Part shown: one piece after another, positions 17,957-26,154 of the stretch
Position numbering within the stretch: position 1 is the stretch's first letter
Layout: every line of letters starts with the position of its first letter
Origin: Bradyrhizobium jicamae
GTDB lineage: Bacteria > Pseudomonadota > Alphaproteobacteria > Rhizobiales > Xanthobacteraceae
Direction: 5' to 3'
DNA length: 64,000 nucleotides
NCBI RefSeq assembly: GCF_018130695.1
Contig: NZ_JAFCJX010000027.1
Span: 52,277 to 116,276 of the forward strand
The notes under the pieces: generated by a model
What the model was told of the DNA's origin: nothing
What the model saw: the letters and a program-made list of their open reading frames with translations, nothing else
The model's database searches: none
Position numbers and translations under genes: made by a program

Positions 17957-18043
17957 CGTCATTGCGAGGCGCGCAAGCGACGAAGCAATCCATTCATCCG
18001 AGCGTGTGGACGGATGGATTGCTTCGCTTCGCTCGCAATGACG
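17957..18043. repeat. Palindromic intergenic repeat, CGTCATTGCGAG family (copy 2)
   Basis: Outer arms CGTCATTGCGAG (17957-17968) and CTCGCAATGACG (18032-18043) are identical to those of the copy at 17092-17236, as is the inner GAAGCAATCCAT / ATGGATTGCTTC pair. It lies between the convergent GST and TPM-domain genes. Confidence 0.9.
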
Positions 18044-18058
18044 TAGAGAGTTGGTTGT

Positions 18059-18556
18059 CTACATCATCACCGGCGCATCCGGCAGCTCATTCGCACCACC
18101 CACCGTCCGCGGAAAGTGTCTTGCAAGCTCCCGCGACACGGCCTCAATACCTTTGATGACCCCCTGCTCGAAGCGGCCTGCGCCGAAATCCGTTTCCATC
18201 TCGCGGCAGATCGCCTCCCATCCTGCGGCACCCACCTTCGCATTGATGCCGCGATCGGCGACGATCTCGACGTCGTGATCGGCAAGCAGGAGATAGATCA
18301 GCACGCCGTTGTTGTGCGCGGTGTCCCAGATTCGCAGATGCGAAAACACGTCGATCGCGCGTTCGCGTGCCGGCTGATTGCGAAACAGCGGCGCGCCGTC
18401 GAGCGCGCCTTCGACGACGAAACGGATCTGGCCCGAATGCGTCGTCTCGCCGGCCCTGATCGCCTGCTCGATCGCGTGCAGCACGCGCGGCGGAAACTCG
18501 CGCCGGACCCGCCAGCGATGCTCGATCAAATGCCTGCCGATGCGCTTGATGCTCAT
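18059..18556 (-). CDS. TPM-domain protein
   Basis: The 165-residue protein has no signal peptide. Its layout follows the short TPM-domain proteins seen behind lemA genes: an initial helix (SIKRIGRHLIEHRWRVRREFP), ETTHSGQIRFVVEG, RAIDVFSHLRIWDTAHNNGVLIYLLLADHDVEIVADRGI and a terminal helix. The DTAHNNGVLIYLL and HDVEIVADRG parts match those of the longer TPM protein encoded upstream (DDGALLVIA, RHLRIEVGYG). TPM domains are implicated in photosystem repair in plants; in bacteria the role is unknown. It is the last gene of the lemA cluster. The start at 18556 is the best supported of several. Confidence 0.82.
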   Translation of the reverse strand: MSIKRIGRHLIEHRWRVRREFPPRVLHAIEQAIRAGETTHSGQIRFVVEGALDGAPLFRNQPARERAIDVFSHLRIWDTAHNNGVLIYLLLADHDVEIVADRGINAKVGAAGWEAICREMETDFGAGRFEQGVIKGIEAVSRELARHFPRTVGGANELPDAPVMM

Positions 18557-18608
18557 ATCCCTACCGGCTCCAAGTCCTACCAGCTCCAAGTCATGCAAGC
18601 CTTAAGCC

Positions 18609-19487
18609 CTACCAGCTTCCCGAGGCGCCGCCGCCACCAAAGCTGCCGCCACCTCCGCTGAAACTGCCGCTGTCGCTCGAACTCGAACCACTGCTCCAGC
18701 CGCCGCTGGACCAGCCTCCGGAATAGCCGCCGCGCCGGCCGGCCCCGGGGCTGCCCCAGTTCAAGGCCCCGAAGATCATCGCCGCGACGAATGCGATGCC
18801 GCCCACCACGATAGCCGTGGCGATCGATCCGATCGCCATCCAGGCGAAGGCGCCGACAAGACCGCCGGTCGCGAGCGAACCGATCAACCGCCCCAGGATC
18901 GTGCGCAGGAATCCGGACAGCACGACGATGCCGATCAGCACGGCCGGATTCGCCAGGTCGAACAGCTCGGGCGCCTGCCAATGCTCGGGCTCCGCCGCCG
19001 GCAGCTTTTCGCCGTCGATCACGCCGATCATCCTGTTGACGCCGGCAGAGACGCCGCCGGCAAAATCGCCGGCCTTGAATTTTGGCGTGATCACCTCGTC
19101 GATGATCCGCCGTGCAGTCGCGTCGGTCAGCGCGCCTTCGAGGCCATAGCCGACCTCGATCCGCAAATGACGATCGTTCTTGGCGATGACGAGCAGCGCT
19201 CCGTCATCGATCTTCTTGCGCCCGATTTTCCAGGCTTCGGCGACGCGGATACCGAACTGCTCGATCGTCTCCTCGCCCGTGGTCGGCACGATCAGCACCG
19301 CGACCTGACTGCCCTTGCGGGTCTGCAGATCCTTCAGCGTCTGCGTCAGCGAGGCGATGTCGCCCGCCGACAGCGTCCCGGTCTGGTCGACCACGCGGCC
19401 GCTGAGCGGCGGCACCGCGACCTCGGCCAGCGCCGGGACCGCCCAGCCCAGCAGCAGCGCAAACAGGATCGCGCGCGCGAGGATCAT
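18609..19487 (-). CDS. YgcG-family TPM-domain membrane protein
   Basis: The 292-residue protein has a signal peptide (ARAILFALLLGWAVPALAEV), a periplasmic TPM domain (about residues 25-165: GRVVDQTGTLSAGDI, QVAVLIVPTTG, DDGALLVIAKNDRHLRIEVGYGLEG, DEVITPKF), two or three membrane helices (about 185-240) and a Gly/Ser tail that ends GGGGSFGGGGASGSW. This is the normal YgcG layout. It is encoded 19 bp after lemA and 52 bp before the second TPM gene, a conserved order of unknown purpose, possibly envelope maintenance. Confidence 0.92.
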   Translation of the reverse strand: MILARAILFALLLGWAVPALAEVAVPPLSGRVVDQTGTLSAGDIASLTQTLKDLQTRKGSQVAVLIVPTTGEETIEQFGIRVAEAWKIGRKKIDDGALLVIAKNDRHLRIEVGYGLEGALTDATARRIIDEVITPKFKAGDFAGGVSAGVNRMIGVIDGEKLPAAEPEHWQAPELFDLANPAVLIGIVVLSGFLRTILGRLIGSLATGGLVGAFAWMAIGSIATAIVVGGIAFVAAMIFGALNWGSPGAGRRGGYSGGWSSGGWSSGSSSSDSGSFSGGGGSFGGGGASGSW

Positions 19488-19506
19488 CGCGAACCGACGG
19501 CTGCGG

Positions 19507-20115
19507 TCACTTCGACGGCGCCGGCGTCGGATTGAAATCGACCTTCGGCGCGGTCGAGATTTCCTTCTCGTTCTCGACCGAGAAGTTCGGCTTCTCCTTG
19601 TAGCCGAACATCATCGCGGTGAGGTTGTTCGGGAAGGTGCGGATGCCGACGTTGTACTCCTGAACCGCCTTGATGTAGCGGTTGCGCGCCACCGTGATGC
19701 GGTTCTCGGTGCCCTCCAGCTGCGACATCAGATCGCGGAACAACGCGTCCGATTTGAGCTGCGGATAGTTCTCGGTGACGACCAGGAGCTTCGACAGCGC
19801 GCCGGTCAGCTCGCTTTGGGCCTGGGTGAATTTCTGGAACGCCGCCGGGTCGTTCAGCACCTCCGGCGTCGCCTGGATGCTGCCGACCTTGGCGCGCGCA
19901 TTGGTGACCCCGAGCAGCACGTCCTTCTCCTGCTGCGCAAAGCCCTTCACCGAATTGACGAGGTTCGGCACGAGATCGGCGCGCCGCTGGTATTGATTGA
20001 CCACCTCAGACCAACCCGACTTGACCTGCTCGTCATTGGTCTGGATCGCGTTGTAGCCGCAATTGGTCAGGCTCAGGCACGCCAGCGCCGCCAGCACGGT
20101 CCAAAGCTTACGCAT
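19507..20115 (-). CDS. lemA: LemA family lipoprotein
   Basis: The 202-residue protein begins with a lipoprotein signal (KLWTVLAALACLSLTNC, lipobox LTNC with Cys19) rather than the plain membrane anchor of many LemA proteins. The LemA core follows: GYNAIQTNDEQVKSGWSEV, RRADLVPNLVNSVKGFA, ENYPQLKSDALFRDLMSQLEGTENRI, ARNRYIKAVQEYN. The function of LemA is not established. GGGAG eight bases upstream of 20115 sets the start; the longer frame to 20190 would destroy the signal. First gene of the three-gene lemA-ygcG-TPM operon. Confidence 0.93.
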   Translation of the reverse strand: MRKLWTVLAALACLSLTNCGYNAIQTNDEQVKSGWSEVVNQYQRRADLVPNLVNSVKGFAQQEKDVLLGVTNARAKVGSIQATPEVLNDPAAFQKFTQAQSELTGALSKLLVVTENYPQLKSDALFRDLMSQLEGTENRITVARNRYIKAVQEYNVGIRTFPNNLTAMMFGYKEKPNFSVENEKEISTAPKVDFNPTPAPSK

Positions 20116-20255
20116 GAAAAGTTCTCCCGGTGGAATTTTCCTGGCAAACCTATCAGATCGCTTTCGCAACGTAATCCTGCATTCCGCCAATTTACCCTTG
20201 CCTATCCATCCGCGCCCCAGTCATCATGTCGCAAAGCCGATCCCGGGGAGGATCC

Positions 20256-21110
20256 ATGACAACAACATTCGAGACGATCCGCATCGAGCGGCCGGAGCCT
20301 GCGATCGCGCGGATCGTGATGAACCGGCCCGAGGCGCGCAACGCGCAAAACCTGCAGATGACCTACGACCTCAACGCCGCCTTCGACCAGGCGGTGCAGG
20401 ACGACGCGATCAAGGTCATCATCCTGGCCGGCAGCGATCCGCATTTCTCCGCCGGCCACGATCTGCGCCCTGCGGGCAAGAACAGCGCCGGCGTCGACTT
20501 TCCGCCGGTCGGTAACTGGGGCGGCTTCGCCGAGCCGAACGCGCACGGCCGCTTCGCGCGCGAGCAGGAGATCTATCTGCAGATCACGCGGCGCTGGCGC
20601 AATCTGGCAAAACCGACCATTGCCGAGGTGCAGGGCAAATGCATCGCCGGCGGGTTGATGCTGGCCTGGGCCTGCGACCTCATCGTCGCAAGCACCGACG
20701 CCGAGTTCTGCGACCCCGTCGTCACGATGGGCGTCTGCGGCGTCGAGTGGTTCGTGCATCCCTGGGAAGTCGGCCCGCGCAAGGCCAAGGAATTTCTGTT
20801 CACCGCCGACGTCTGGAGCGCGGAGGAAGCGCATCGGCTCGGCATGGTCAACCACGTGGTGCCGCGTGCCGAGCTATCCGCCTTCGTGCTGGCGCTGGCG
20901 CGCAAGATCGCAGCCAAGCCGGCCTTCGCGCTGAAGCTGACCAAGGAAGCGGTCAACCGATCCGTCGACGTGATGGGCCAGCCTGCCGCGATCGACCAGG
21001 CCTTCGCGCTGCATCAGCTCTGCCACGCGCACAATCTGCAGGAATTCGGCATGATCGTTGACCCGTCGGGTCTGCATCCTTCCGTCCGCAAATCAGCCAA
21101 TGTGAAGTAG
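20256..21110 (+). CDS. Enoyl-CoA hydratase/isomerase-fold protein lacking both catalytic glutamates
   Basis: The 284-residue protein has the crotonase fold: RIVMNRPEARNAQNLQM, the oxyanion segment GSDPHFSAGHDL, and IAGGLMLAWACDLIVAS. In true hydratases two Glu residues lie 20 positions apart; here the aligned residues are Met135 and Val155. It therefore is unlikely to be a standard hydratase and may be another acyl-CoA-processing member of the fold. GGGGAGGA just before 20256 sets the start. It is the first gene of an operon with two acyl-CoA dehydrogenases, five bases before the next. Confidence 0.88.
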   Translation: MTTTFETIRIERPEPAIARIVMNRPEARNAQNLQMTYDLNAAFDQAVQDDAIKVIILAGSDPHFSAGHDLRPAGKNSAGVDFPPVGNWGGFAEPNAHGRFAREQEIYLQITRRWRNLAKPTIAEVQGKCIAGGLMLAWACDLIVASTDAEFCDPVVTMGVCGVEWFVHPWEVGPRKAKEFLFTADVWSAEEAHRLGMVNHVVPRAELSAFVLALARKIAAKPAFALKLTKEAVNRSVDVMGQPAAIDQAFALHQLCHAHNLQEFGMIVDPSGLHPSVRKSANVK

Positions 21111-21115
21111 GACAG

Positions 21116-22261
21116 ATGGACCTCAATCTCAGCGACGAGCAGCGCCTGCTGCGCGAAAGTGCCGACCGCTTCGTGGCGGAAACGTTTACCGCCGACCACC
21201 GCAAGACAACGGCGAACGAGCCGCTCGGCTTCTCGGCCGCGATCTGGAAGCAGTTCGCCGAGCTCGGCTGGCTGGCGCTGCCGATCAGTGAGAGCTATGG
21301 CGGGCTCGGCGGCGGCGCGGTCGATGTCGGCATCCTGATGGAAGCGTTCGGGCGCGGGCTGGTGACCGAGCCCTATCTCTCCACCGTCGTGATCGGCGCG
21401 GCGCTGGTCACGGAGTGCGGGACCGAGGCGCAGAAGCAGGCGATCCTGCCGGAGATTGCCGAAGGCGGACTTTATCTCGCGATGGCGCATTCGGAACGCG
21501 CCGCGCGCTTCGATCTTGGCAAGGTCGAGACGATGGCGACGAAGACCGGCGATGGCTGGCGATTGAATGGCGCCAAGACGGCCGTGCTCGACGGCGCCGC
21601 AGCCTGCCAGATCATCGTCTCGGCCCGCGTCGCCAATGCCAATGGCTCATCCGGAAAGCTTTGCCTGTTCGTGGTGCCGGCGGGAACGGCCGGCCTCTCG
21701 TTGCGCGACTATTCGCGGCTCGGCGGCGGCCGCGGCTGCAGCCTCGATCTGAAGAACGTGCAATTGCCTGCCGACGCGCTGCTCGGCGACGGCAGCGACG
21801 CACTGCCCGCGATCGAGGCGGTCGTCGACCGCGCGATGGCGGCGCTTGGCGCGGAGGCGGTCGGTATCATGCAGACCCTGCTGCAGACCACGCTGGAATA
21901 CACCAAGATTCGAAAGCAGTTCGGCCGGCCGCTCTCGGCCAACCAGGTGATCCGCCACCGCCTCGCCGACATGGCGATGCAATGCGACGAGGCGCGTTCG
22001 ATGGCGCTGCGGGCGGCGCTGATGGCCAATGCCGAGCCGGTGGCGCGCAGCCGCGCGGCGTCCGGTGCCAAAGCAAAAATCGGCAAATGCGCGCGCTTCG
22101 TCGCCGAACAATCGGTGCAGCTCCACGGCGCCATGGGCGTCACCGAAGAGCTCGACATCGGTCTCTATTTCAAGCGCCTGCTCGCCTTCGACACGCTGTT
22201 CGGCGGCAGCGCGCATCACTATCGCCGCCATGCCGCGCTGAGCGGCCGGACGCAGGCTTAA
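21116..22261 (+). CDS. Acyl-CoA dehydrogenase, small-subunit type
   Basis: The 381-residue flavoprotein has the three-domain acyl-CoA dehydrogenase build: an N-terminal helical domain (LSDEQRLLRESADRF), a middle beta domain, and a C-terminal helical bundle (TTLEYTKIRKQFGRPLSANQ, the FAD-contacting Arg-Phe region; QLHGAMGVTEELDIG). The usual catalytic Glu near the C-terminus (YEG) is Gly here (LFGGSAHH), and the alternative helix-G position holds Asp238. Paired with the next gene it resembles the heteromeric dehydrogenases for pimeloyl-CoA and similar dicarboxyl-CoAs (PimC/PimD type). Substrate not determined. Confidence 0.9.
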   Translation: MDLNLSDEQRLLRESADRFVAETFTADHRKTTANEPLGFSAAIWKQFAELGWLALPISESYGGLGGGAVDVGILMEAFGRGLVTEPYLSTVVIGAALVTECGTEAQKQAILPEIAEGGLYLAMAHSERAARFDLGKVETMATKTGDGWRLNGAKTAVLDGAAACQIIVSARVANANGSSGKLCLFVVPAGTAGLSLRDYSRLGGGRGCSLDLKNVQLPADALLGDGSDALPAIEAVVDRAMAALGAEAVGIMQTLLQTTLEYTKIRKQFGRPLSANQVIRHRLADMAMQCDEARSMALRAALMANAEPVARSRAASGAKAKIGKCARFVAEQSVQLHGAMGVTEELDIGLYFKRLLAFDTLFGGSAHHYRRHAALSGRTQA

Positions 22262-22273
22262 GCGGAGGCTAGG

Positions 22274-23470
22274 ATGGATCTCACCTTCAATGCCGAGGAG
22301 CGCGCCTTCGAACAGGAGGTCCGCGACTTCCTGGCGACGAACCTGACACCGGAGCTGAAGCGCGCCACCGCGCTGACGCCGTCGGTATTCTCCGATCCCG
22401 ACATCGGCATGGCCTGGCAGCGCAAGCTGCACGCCAAGGGTTGGGGCGCGCCGGGCTGGCCGGTCGAGCATGGCGGGCCGGACTGGACCCCGGCACAGCG
22501 CTGGATCTTCGAGGCCGAATGTGCCCGCGCCGGCGTGCCCAATGTCAACGTGATGGGCGTCAAGATGGTCGGCCCCGTCATCATCGGCTTCGGCACGGCG
22601 GAGCAGAAGAATTTCTATCTGCCGCGCATCCTCTCCGGCGAGGACTATTGGTGCCAGGGCTATTCCGAGCCGGGCTCCGGCTCCGATCTGTCATCGCTGA
22701 AGACCCGCGCGGTGCGCGAGGGTGACGATTACATCATCAACGGCACGAAAATCTGGACGACCCATGCCCATCACGCCAACCGCATGTTCGCGCTGGTGCG
22801 CACCAACGAGAGCGAGCGGCAGCAGGATGGCATCAGCTTCATCCTGATCGACATGAAGTCTTCAGGCATCACGACGCGGCCGATCCTGACCATCGGCGGC
22901 GACCACGAGGTCAACCAGGTGTTCTTCGACGACGTCCGCGTGCCCGTCGCCAACCGCGTCGGCGAGGAAGGCAAGGGCTGGACCTACGGCAAATATCTGC
23001 TGGAGTTCGAGCGCGGCGCCGGCATCGCGTCGGCAAAACTGCGCGAGGCATTGCGGACGATCTCCGAGCTCGCGGTATCAGATGTGACGGGACGCGCGAT
23101 CGACGACCCTGACATCGCAATGCGGATGTCGGAGGTCGAGGTCGATATCGACGCGCTGGAGATGACAGAGCTGCGCGTGCTGTCAGCGCTGCAGACCGGA
23201 CAAAATCCCGGTGCGGTGTCATCGATCCTCAAGCTGCGCAACAGCGAGATCCGCCAGGCCGTGACAAAGCTCGGGGTCGATGTGATCGGCAATGACGGCC
23301 TTGCGGTCGAGCCGGCGCGGCCGTTCTACAAGCTCAACCACGAGCCCGCGATCCCCGAGGAGCTGCTGCCGGTGGTGCCGGAATATCTCAACGGACGCGC
23401 CTACACGATCTTCGGCGGCTCGTCGGAGATCCAGCGCGACATCATCGCGAAGATGGTGTTGGGGTTGTAG
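22274..23470 (+). CDS. Acyl-CoA dehydrogenase, large-subunit type
   Basis: The 398-residue protein contains CQGYSEPGSGSDLSSLKTRA (flavin and substrate loop), GTKIWTTHAHHANRMFALVRT, GKGWTYGKYLLEFERGAG and a C-terminal FGGSSEIQRDIIAKMVLGL. The canonical YEG Glu is Gly, but Glu246 in FERGAG sits where isovaleryl-CoA dehydrogenase keeps its catalytic base. The likely active subunit of a pair with the preceding gene (12 bp apart, GCGGAGG before the start). Closest in style to PimC and FadE-like enzymes. The operon ends at a palindromic repeat. Confidence 0.9.
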   Translation: MDLTFNAEERAFEQEVRDFLATNLTPELKRATALTPSVFSDPDIGMAWQRKLHAKGWGAPGWPVEHGGPDWTPAQRWIFEAECARAGVPNVNVMGVKMVGPVIIGFGTAEQKNFYLPRILSGEDYWCQGYSEPGSGSDLSSLKTRAVREGDDYIINGTKIWTTHAHHANRMFALVRTNESERQQDGISFILIDMKSSGITTRPILTIGGDHEVNQVFFDDVRVPVANRVGEEGKGWTYGKYLLEFERGAGIASAKLREALRTISELAVSDVTGRAIDDPDIAMRMSEVEVDIDALEMTELRVLSALQTGQNPGAVSSILKLRNSEIRQAVTKLGVDVIGNDGLAVEPARPFYKLNHEPAIPEELLPVVPEYLNGRAYTIFGGSSEIQRDIIAKMVLGL

Positions 23471-23481
23471 GGCGCCCCTTT

Positions 23482-23567
23482 CGTCATGCCCGGGCTTGTC
23501 CCGGGTATCCACGTCTTCCGGTCTGGAAGCAAAGACGTGGATGGCCGGGACAAGCCCGGCCATGACG
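23482..23567. repeat. Palindromic intergenic repeat (CGTCATGCCCGGGCTTGTCCCGG family)
   Basis: CGTCATGCCCGGGCTTGTCCCGG at the left and CCGGGACAAGCCCGGCCATGACG at the right are near-perfect complements, with an inner pair (CCACGTCTT / AAGACGTGG). It separates two convergent operons and may stop transcription from both sides. Confidence 0.9.
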
Positions 23568-23579
23568 GCGTAACTTTAC

Positions 23580-25907
23580 TTAAGCCGCCTTCACCTTCGC
23601 GTCGCGGATCGCCTGCCAGATCTTCGACGGCGTCAGCGGCGTGTTCAGCTGGGTGATGCCGAGCTCGCTCAGCGCATCCATCACGCCGTTGGCGATGCAG
23701 GGCGGGCCACCGATCGCACCGGACTCGCCGCAGCCTTTCGCGCCCAGCGGATTGGTCTTGCACGGCGCGGAATCGTCCAGCGTCACCGAGATCGGCGGGA
23801 TGTCGTCGGCGCGCGGGATGCAATAGTCCTGATAGCTCGCGGTCAGGAGCTGCCCTTCCTCGCTGTAGGCGACGCCTTCGTACAACGCCTGGCCGATGCC
23901 CTGGGCGACGCCACCATGCACCTGGCCGGTCACCAGCATCGGATTGACGGCGACGCCGACGTCGTCGACCGTGGTGTAGCGCACCACCTTTGTGATGCCG
24001 GTCTCGGGATCGATCTCGACCTCGCAGATATGCGTGCCATTCGGCCAGCTCGGCCCGTCGACCTTGCCTTCGCTGTCGACGCTGAGCTGCGCACCTTTCT
24101 CCTTCTGCGCGATCTCGAACAGCGTGACGCGTCTGTCGGTGCCGACCACCGTGAGGACGCCGGCACGATACTCGATGTCCTCGATCGAAGCCTCCAGCAT
24201 CTGCGACGCCTTCTCGCGCGCCTTGTTGATCATGTCGTTCGAGGACACCGCAACGGCCGTGCCGCCGACGAACAGCGAGCGCGAGCCGACGCTGCCGAAG
24301 CCGGTGGCCAGATCCGTGTCGCCCTGCACGACGTCGATCTTGTCGGTAGGGATGCCGAGCGTATCCGAGATCATCTGGCTGTAGGTGGTCTGCAGGCCCT
24401 GCCCCATCGCCATGGTGCCGGAATGCAGGATGATGCGGCCCTCCGCGGTCGCGTGCAGCGAGACCTTCTCGGTGTGGGCGGTGCCGCCGGTCCATTCGAT
24501 GTAGCTGGTCAGGCCGCGGCCGTAGAGCAGGCCCTTCTTCTTCGCCGCCTTCTTTCGCGCGGCAAAGCCGTTCCAGTCGGCAAGCTCGGAGGCCCGCTCC
24601 ATCATGTGCGCGAAGGCACCGGAGTCGTACACCTGGCCGACGGCGTTGGTGTAGGGCAGTTGCGCCGGCTTGATGTAGTTCGCCTTGCGCAGCGTGCGCG
24701 GATCCATCCCGATTTTTCGCGCGGCAGCGTCAAAGAGGCGCTCGACAATGAAGACAGCCTCGGGCCGGCCCGCGCCGCGATAGGCGCCGACCGGCGCGGT
24801 GTTGGTCATCACCGACTTCACCTCGAAATGCACCAGCGGCAGATCGTAGACGCCGGTCTGCACGAAGGGACCCAGGATCAGCGGAATGATGTTGGCGGTG
24901 CCGCTGCAATAGGCGCCGGTGCCGCCGATCGAGCGCACGCGATAGGCCAGCACGCGGCCCTTGGCATCGAGCGCAAGCTCGCCGGTCGAGGTGAGGTCGC
25001 GGCCATGGGTGCCGCCGACGAAATCGTCGGTGCGGTCGCCGCGCCAGCGGATCTTCCTGTTCAGCTTGGTGGCGGCATAGGCGACGATGCCGTCTTCGGG
25101 ATAGAGGCTGGTCTTCTGGCCGAAGCCGCCGCCGATATCACCGACCAGCACGCGGATGCTCTCCTTCGGCCGCTTCAGGATCGCGTCGGCCAGCAGGTCG
25201 CGGGTCGAGCCCGGGGTCTGCGACTGCACATGCAGCAGCAGGCGCCCGGTCTTCTTCTCGATCTCGGCAATGGTCGAGCGCGGCTCCATCGCCGACGGCA
25301 CCAGGCGCTGGCTGACCAGATCGAGCGAAACTGTATGCGCGGCCTTGGCAAAGGCCTCCTCAACCTTGGCGGCATCGCCATAGCTCATGCCGGCGACGAT
25401 GTTGTCCGGCACCTCTTCCCAGACCGCGGGCGCGCCTGTTTTGATCGCCTCGACGGGATCGACCACCGAGGGCAGCACCTCGTAATCGACGGCGATCGCC
25501 TCGGCCGCGGTCTGCGCCAGTACGCGCGAAGTCGCGACCACGGCCGCGACCGCCTCACCGGCAAAGCGCACGATCTCATGCGCCAGCAGGCGCCGCGGCG
25601 GCACGCTCATCGGCTTGCCGTCCGGCCGCTTGAAGATCGCAAGCGTCGGCAACGTGCCGATATCGTCCTTGATCAGATCGGCGCCGGTATAGACGGCCTC
25701 GACGCCGGCCATCTCCAGCGCCGCCTTGGTATCGATCGATTTGATCTTCGCATGCGCATGCGGCGAGCGCAGCACGTGCAGCCACAGTGCACCGTCCTCC
25801 GGCTTGTCGTCGATAAACTGCCCCTTCCCGGTGAGCAGCCGCTGGTCCTCCAGACGCTTGACGGGCTGGCCTGCACCAAAACGCATATTGCCGGGAAGAA
25901 TGTTCAT
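23580..25907 (-). CDS. CoxL-like molybdenum hydroxylase large subunit (form II)
   Basis: The 775-residue protein is a xanthine dehydrogenase/CO dehydrogenase family molybdopterin-binding subunit. It has the N-terminal hammerhead domain (KRLEDQRLLTGKGQFIDD...LHVLRSPHAHAKI), GDIGGGFGQK, the loop AYRGAGRPE, and Glu728 in GCGESGAIGGPP, the base next to molybdenum. AYRGAGR marks form II; true CO dehydrogenases carry AYRCSFR, so CO oxidation is doubtful. The medium (FAD) and small (Fe-S) subunits expected beside it are absent from the window. GAAGGA precedes the start. Probably oxidises an aldehyde or heterocycle. Confidence 0.92.
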   Translation of the reverse strand: MNILPGNMRFGAGQPVKRLEDQRLLTGKGQFIDDKPEDGALWLHVLRSPHAHAKIKSIDTKAALEMAGVEAVYTGADLIKDDIGTLPTLAIFKRPDGKPMSVPPRRLLAHEIVRFAGEAVAAVVATSRVLAQTAAEAIAVDYEVLPSVVDPVEAIKTGAPAVWEEVPDNIVAGMSYGDAAKVEEAFAKAAHTVSLDLVSQRLVPSAMEPRSTIAEIEKKTGRLLLHVQSQTPGSTRDLLADAILKRPKESIRVLVGDIGGGFGQKTSLYPEDGIVAYAATKLNRKIRWRGDRTDDFVGGTHGRDLTSTGELALDAKGRVLAYRVRSIGGTGAYCSGTANIIPLILGPFVQTGVYDLPLVHFEVKSVMTNTAPVGAYRGAGRPEAVFIVERLFDAAARKIGMDPRTLRKANYIKPAQLPYTNAVGQVYDSGAFAHMMERASELADWNGFAARKKAAKKKGLLYGRGLTSYIEWTGGTAHTEKVSLHATAEGRIILHSGTMAMGQGLQTTYSQMISDTLGIPTDKIDVVQGDTDLATGFGSVGSRSLFVGGTAVAVSSNDMINKAREKASQMLEASIEDIEYRAGVLTVVGTDRRVTLFEIAQKEKGAQLSVDSEGKVDGPSWPNGTHICEVEIDPETGITKVVRYTTVDDVGVAVNPMLVTGQVHGGVAQGIGQALYEGVAYSEEGQLLTASYQDYCIPRADDIPPISVTLDDSAPCKTNPLGAKGCGESGAIGGPPCIANGVMDALSELGITQLNTPLTPSKIWQAIRDAKVKAA

Positions 25908-26032
25908 TCCGAAGTCCTTCGAGATTGCAAAGAATTGGCAGGGGTTTTAGCGGATTTCCGCCGCGAGACAACAGGCCTCGGGGACGAGGCCATGCGCATC
26001 AGTTACCAGGAAGTGACCGTCAGCCGAGACTT

Positions 26033-26148
26033 GTAGGGTGGGCAAAGCGACCCCGTCCACGGTGGCTCAACGAGCGAAGGCGGAAGCGTGCCCACCATGA
26101 CGAGCACGTCGGGAATGGTGGGCACGTCGCTTGCGCTCCTTTGCCCAC
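26033..26148. repeat. Palindromic intergenic repeat, GTAGGGTGGGCAAAG family (copy 2)
   Basis: GTAGGGTGGGCAAAGC (26033-26048) and CTTTGCCCAC (26139-26148) repeat the ends of the element at 7631-7715. The inner pair GTGCCCACCAT / ATGGTGGGCAC is shared as well, but the centre is longer and different. It lies between the CoxL-like gene start and the DapA-family gene. Confidence 0.85.
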
Positions 26149-26154
26149 AGGATT

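Noticed and set aside
23916..26036. A 706-codon open frame opposite the CoxL-like gene
   Set aside because: It is antisense to a well-supported gene, is rich in Arg, His and Asp and has no domain; such long antisense frames are a by-product of high GC content.
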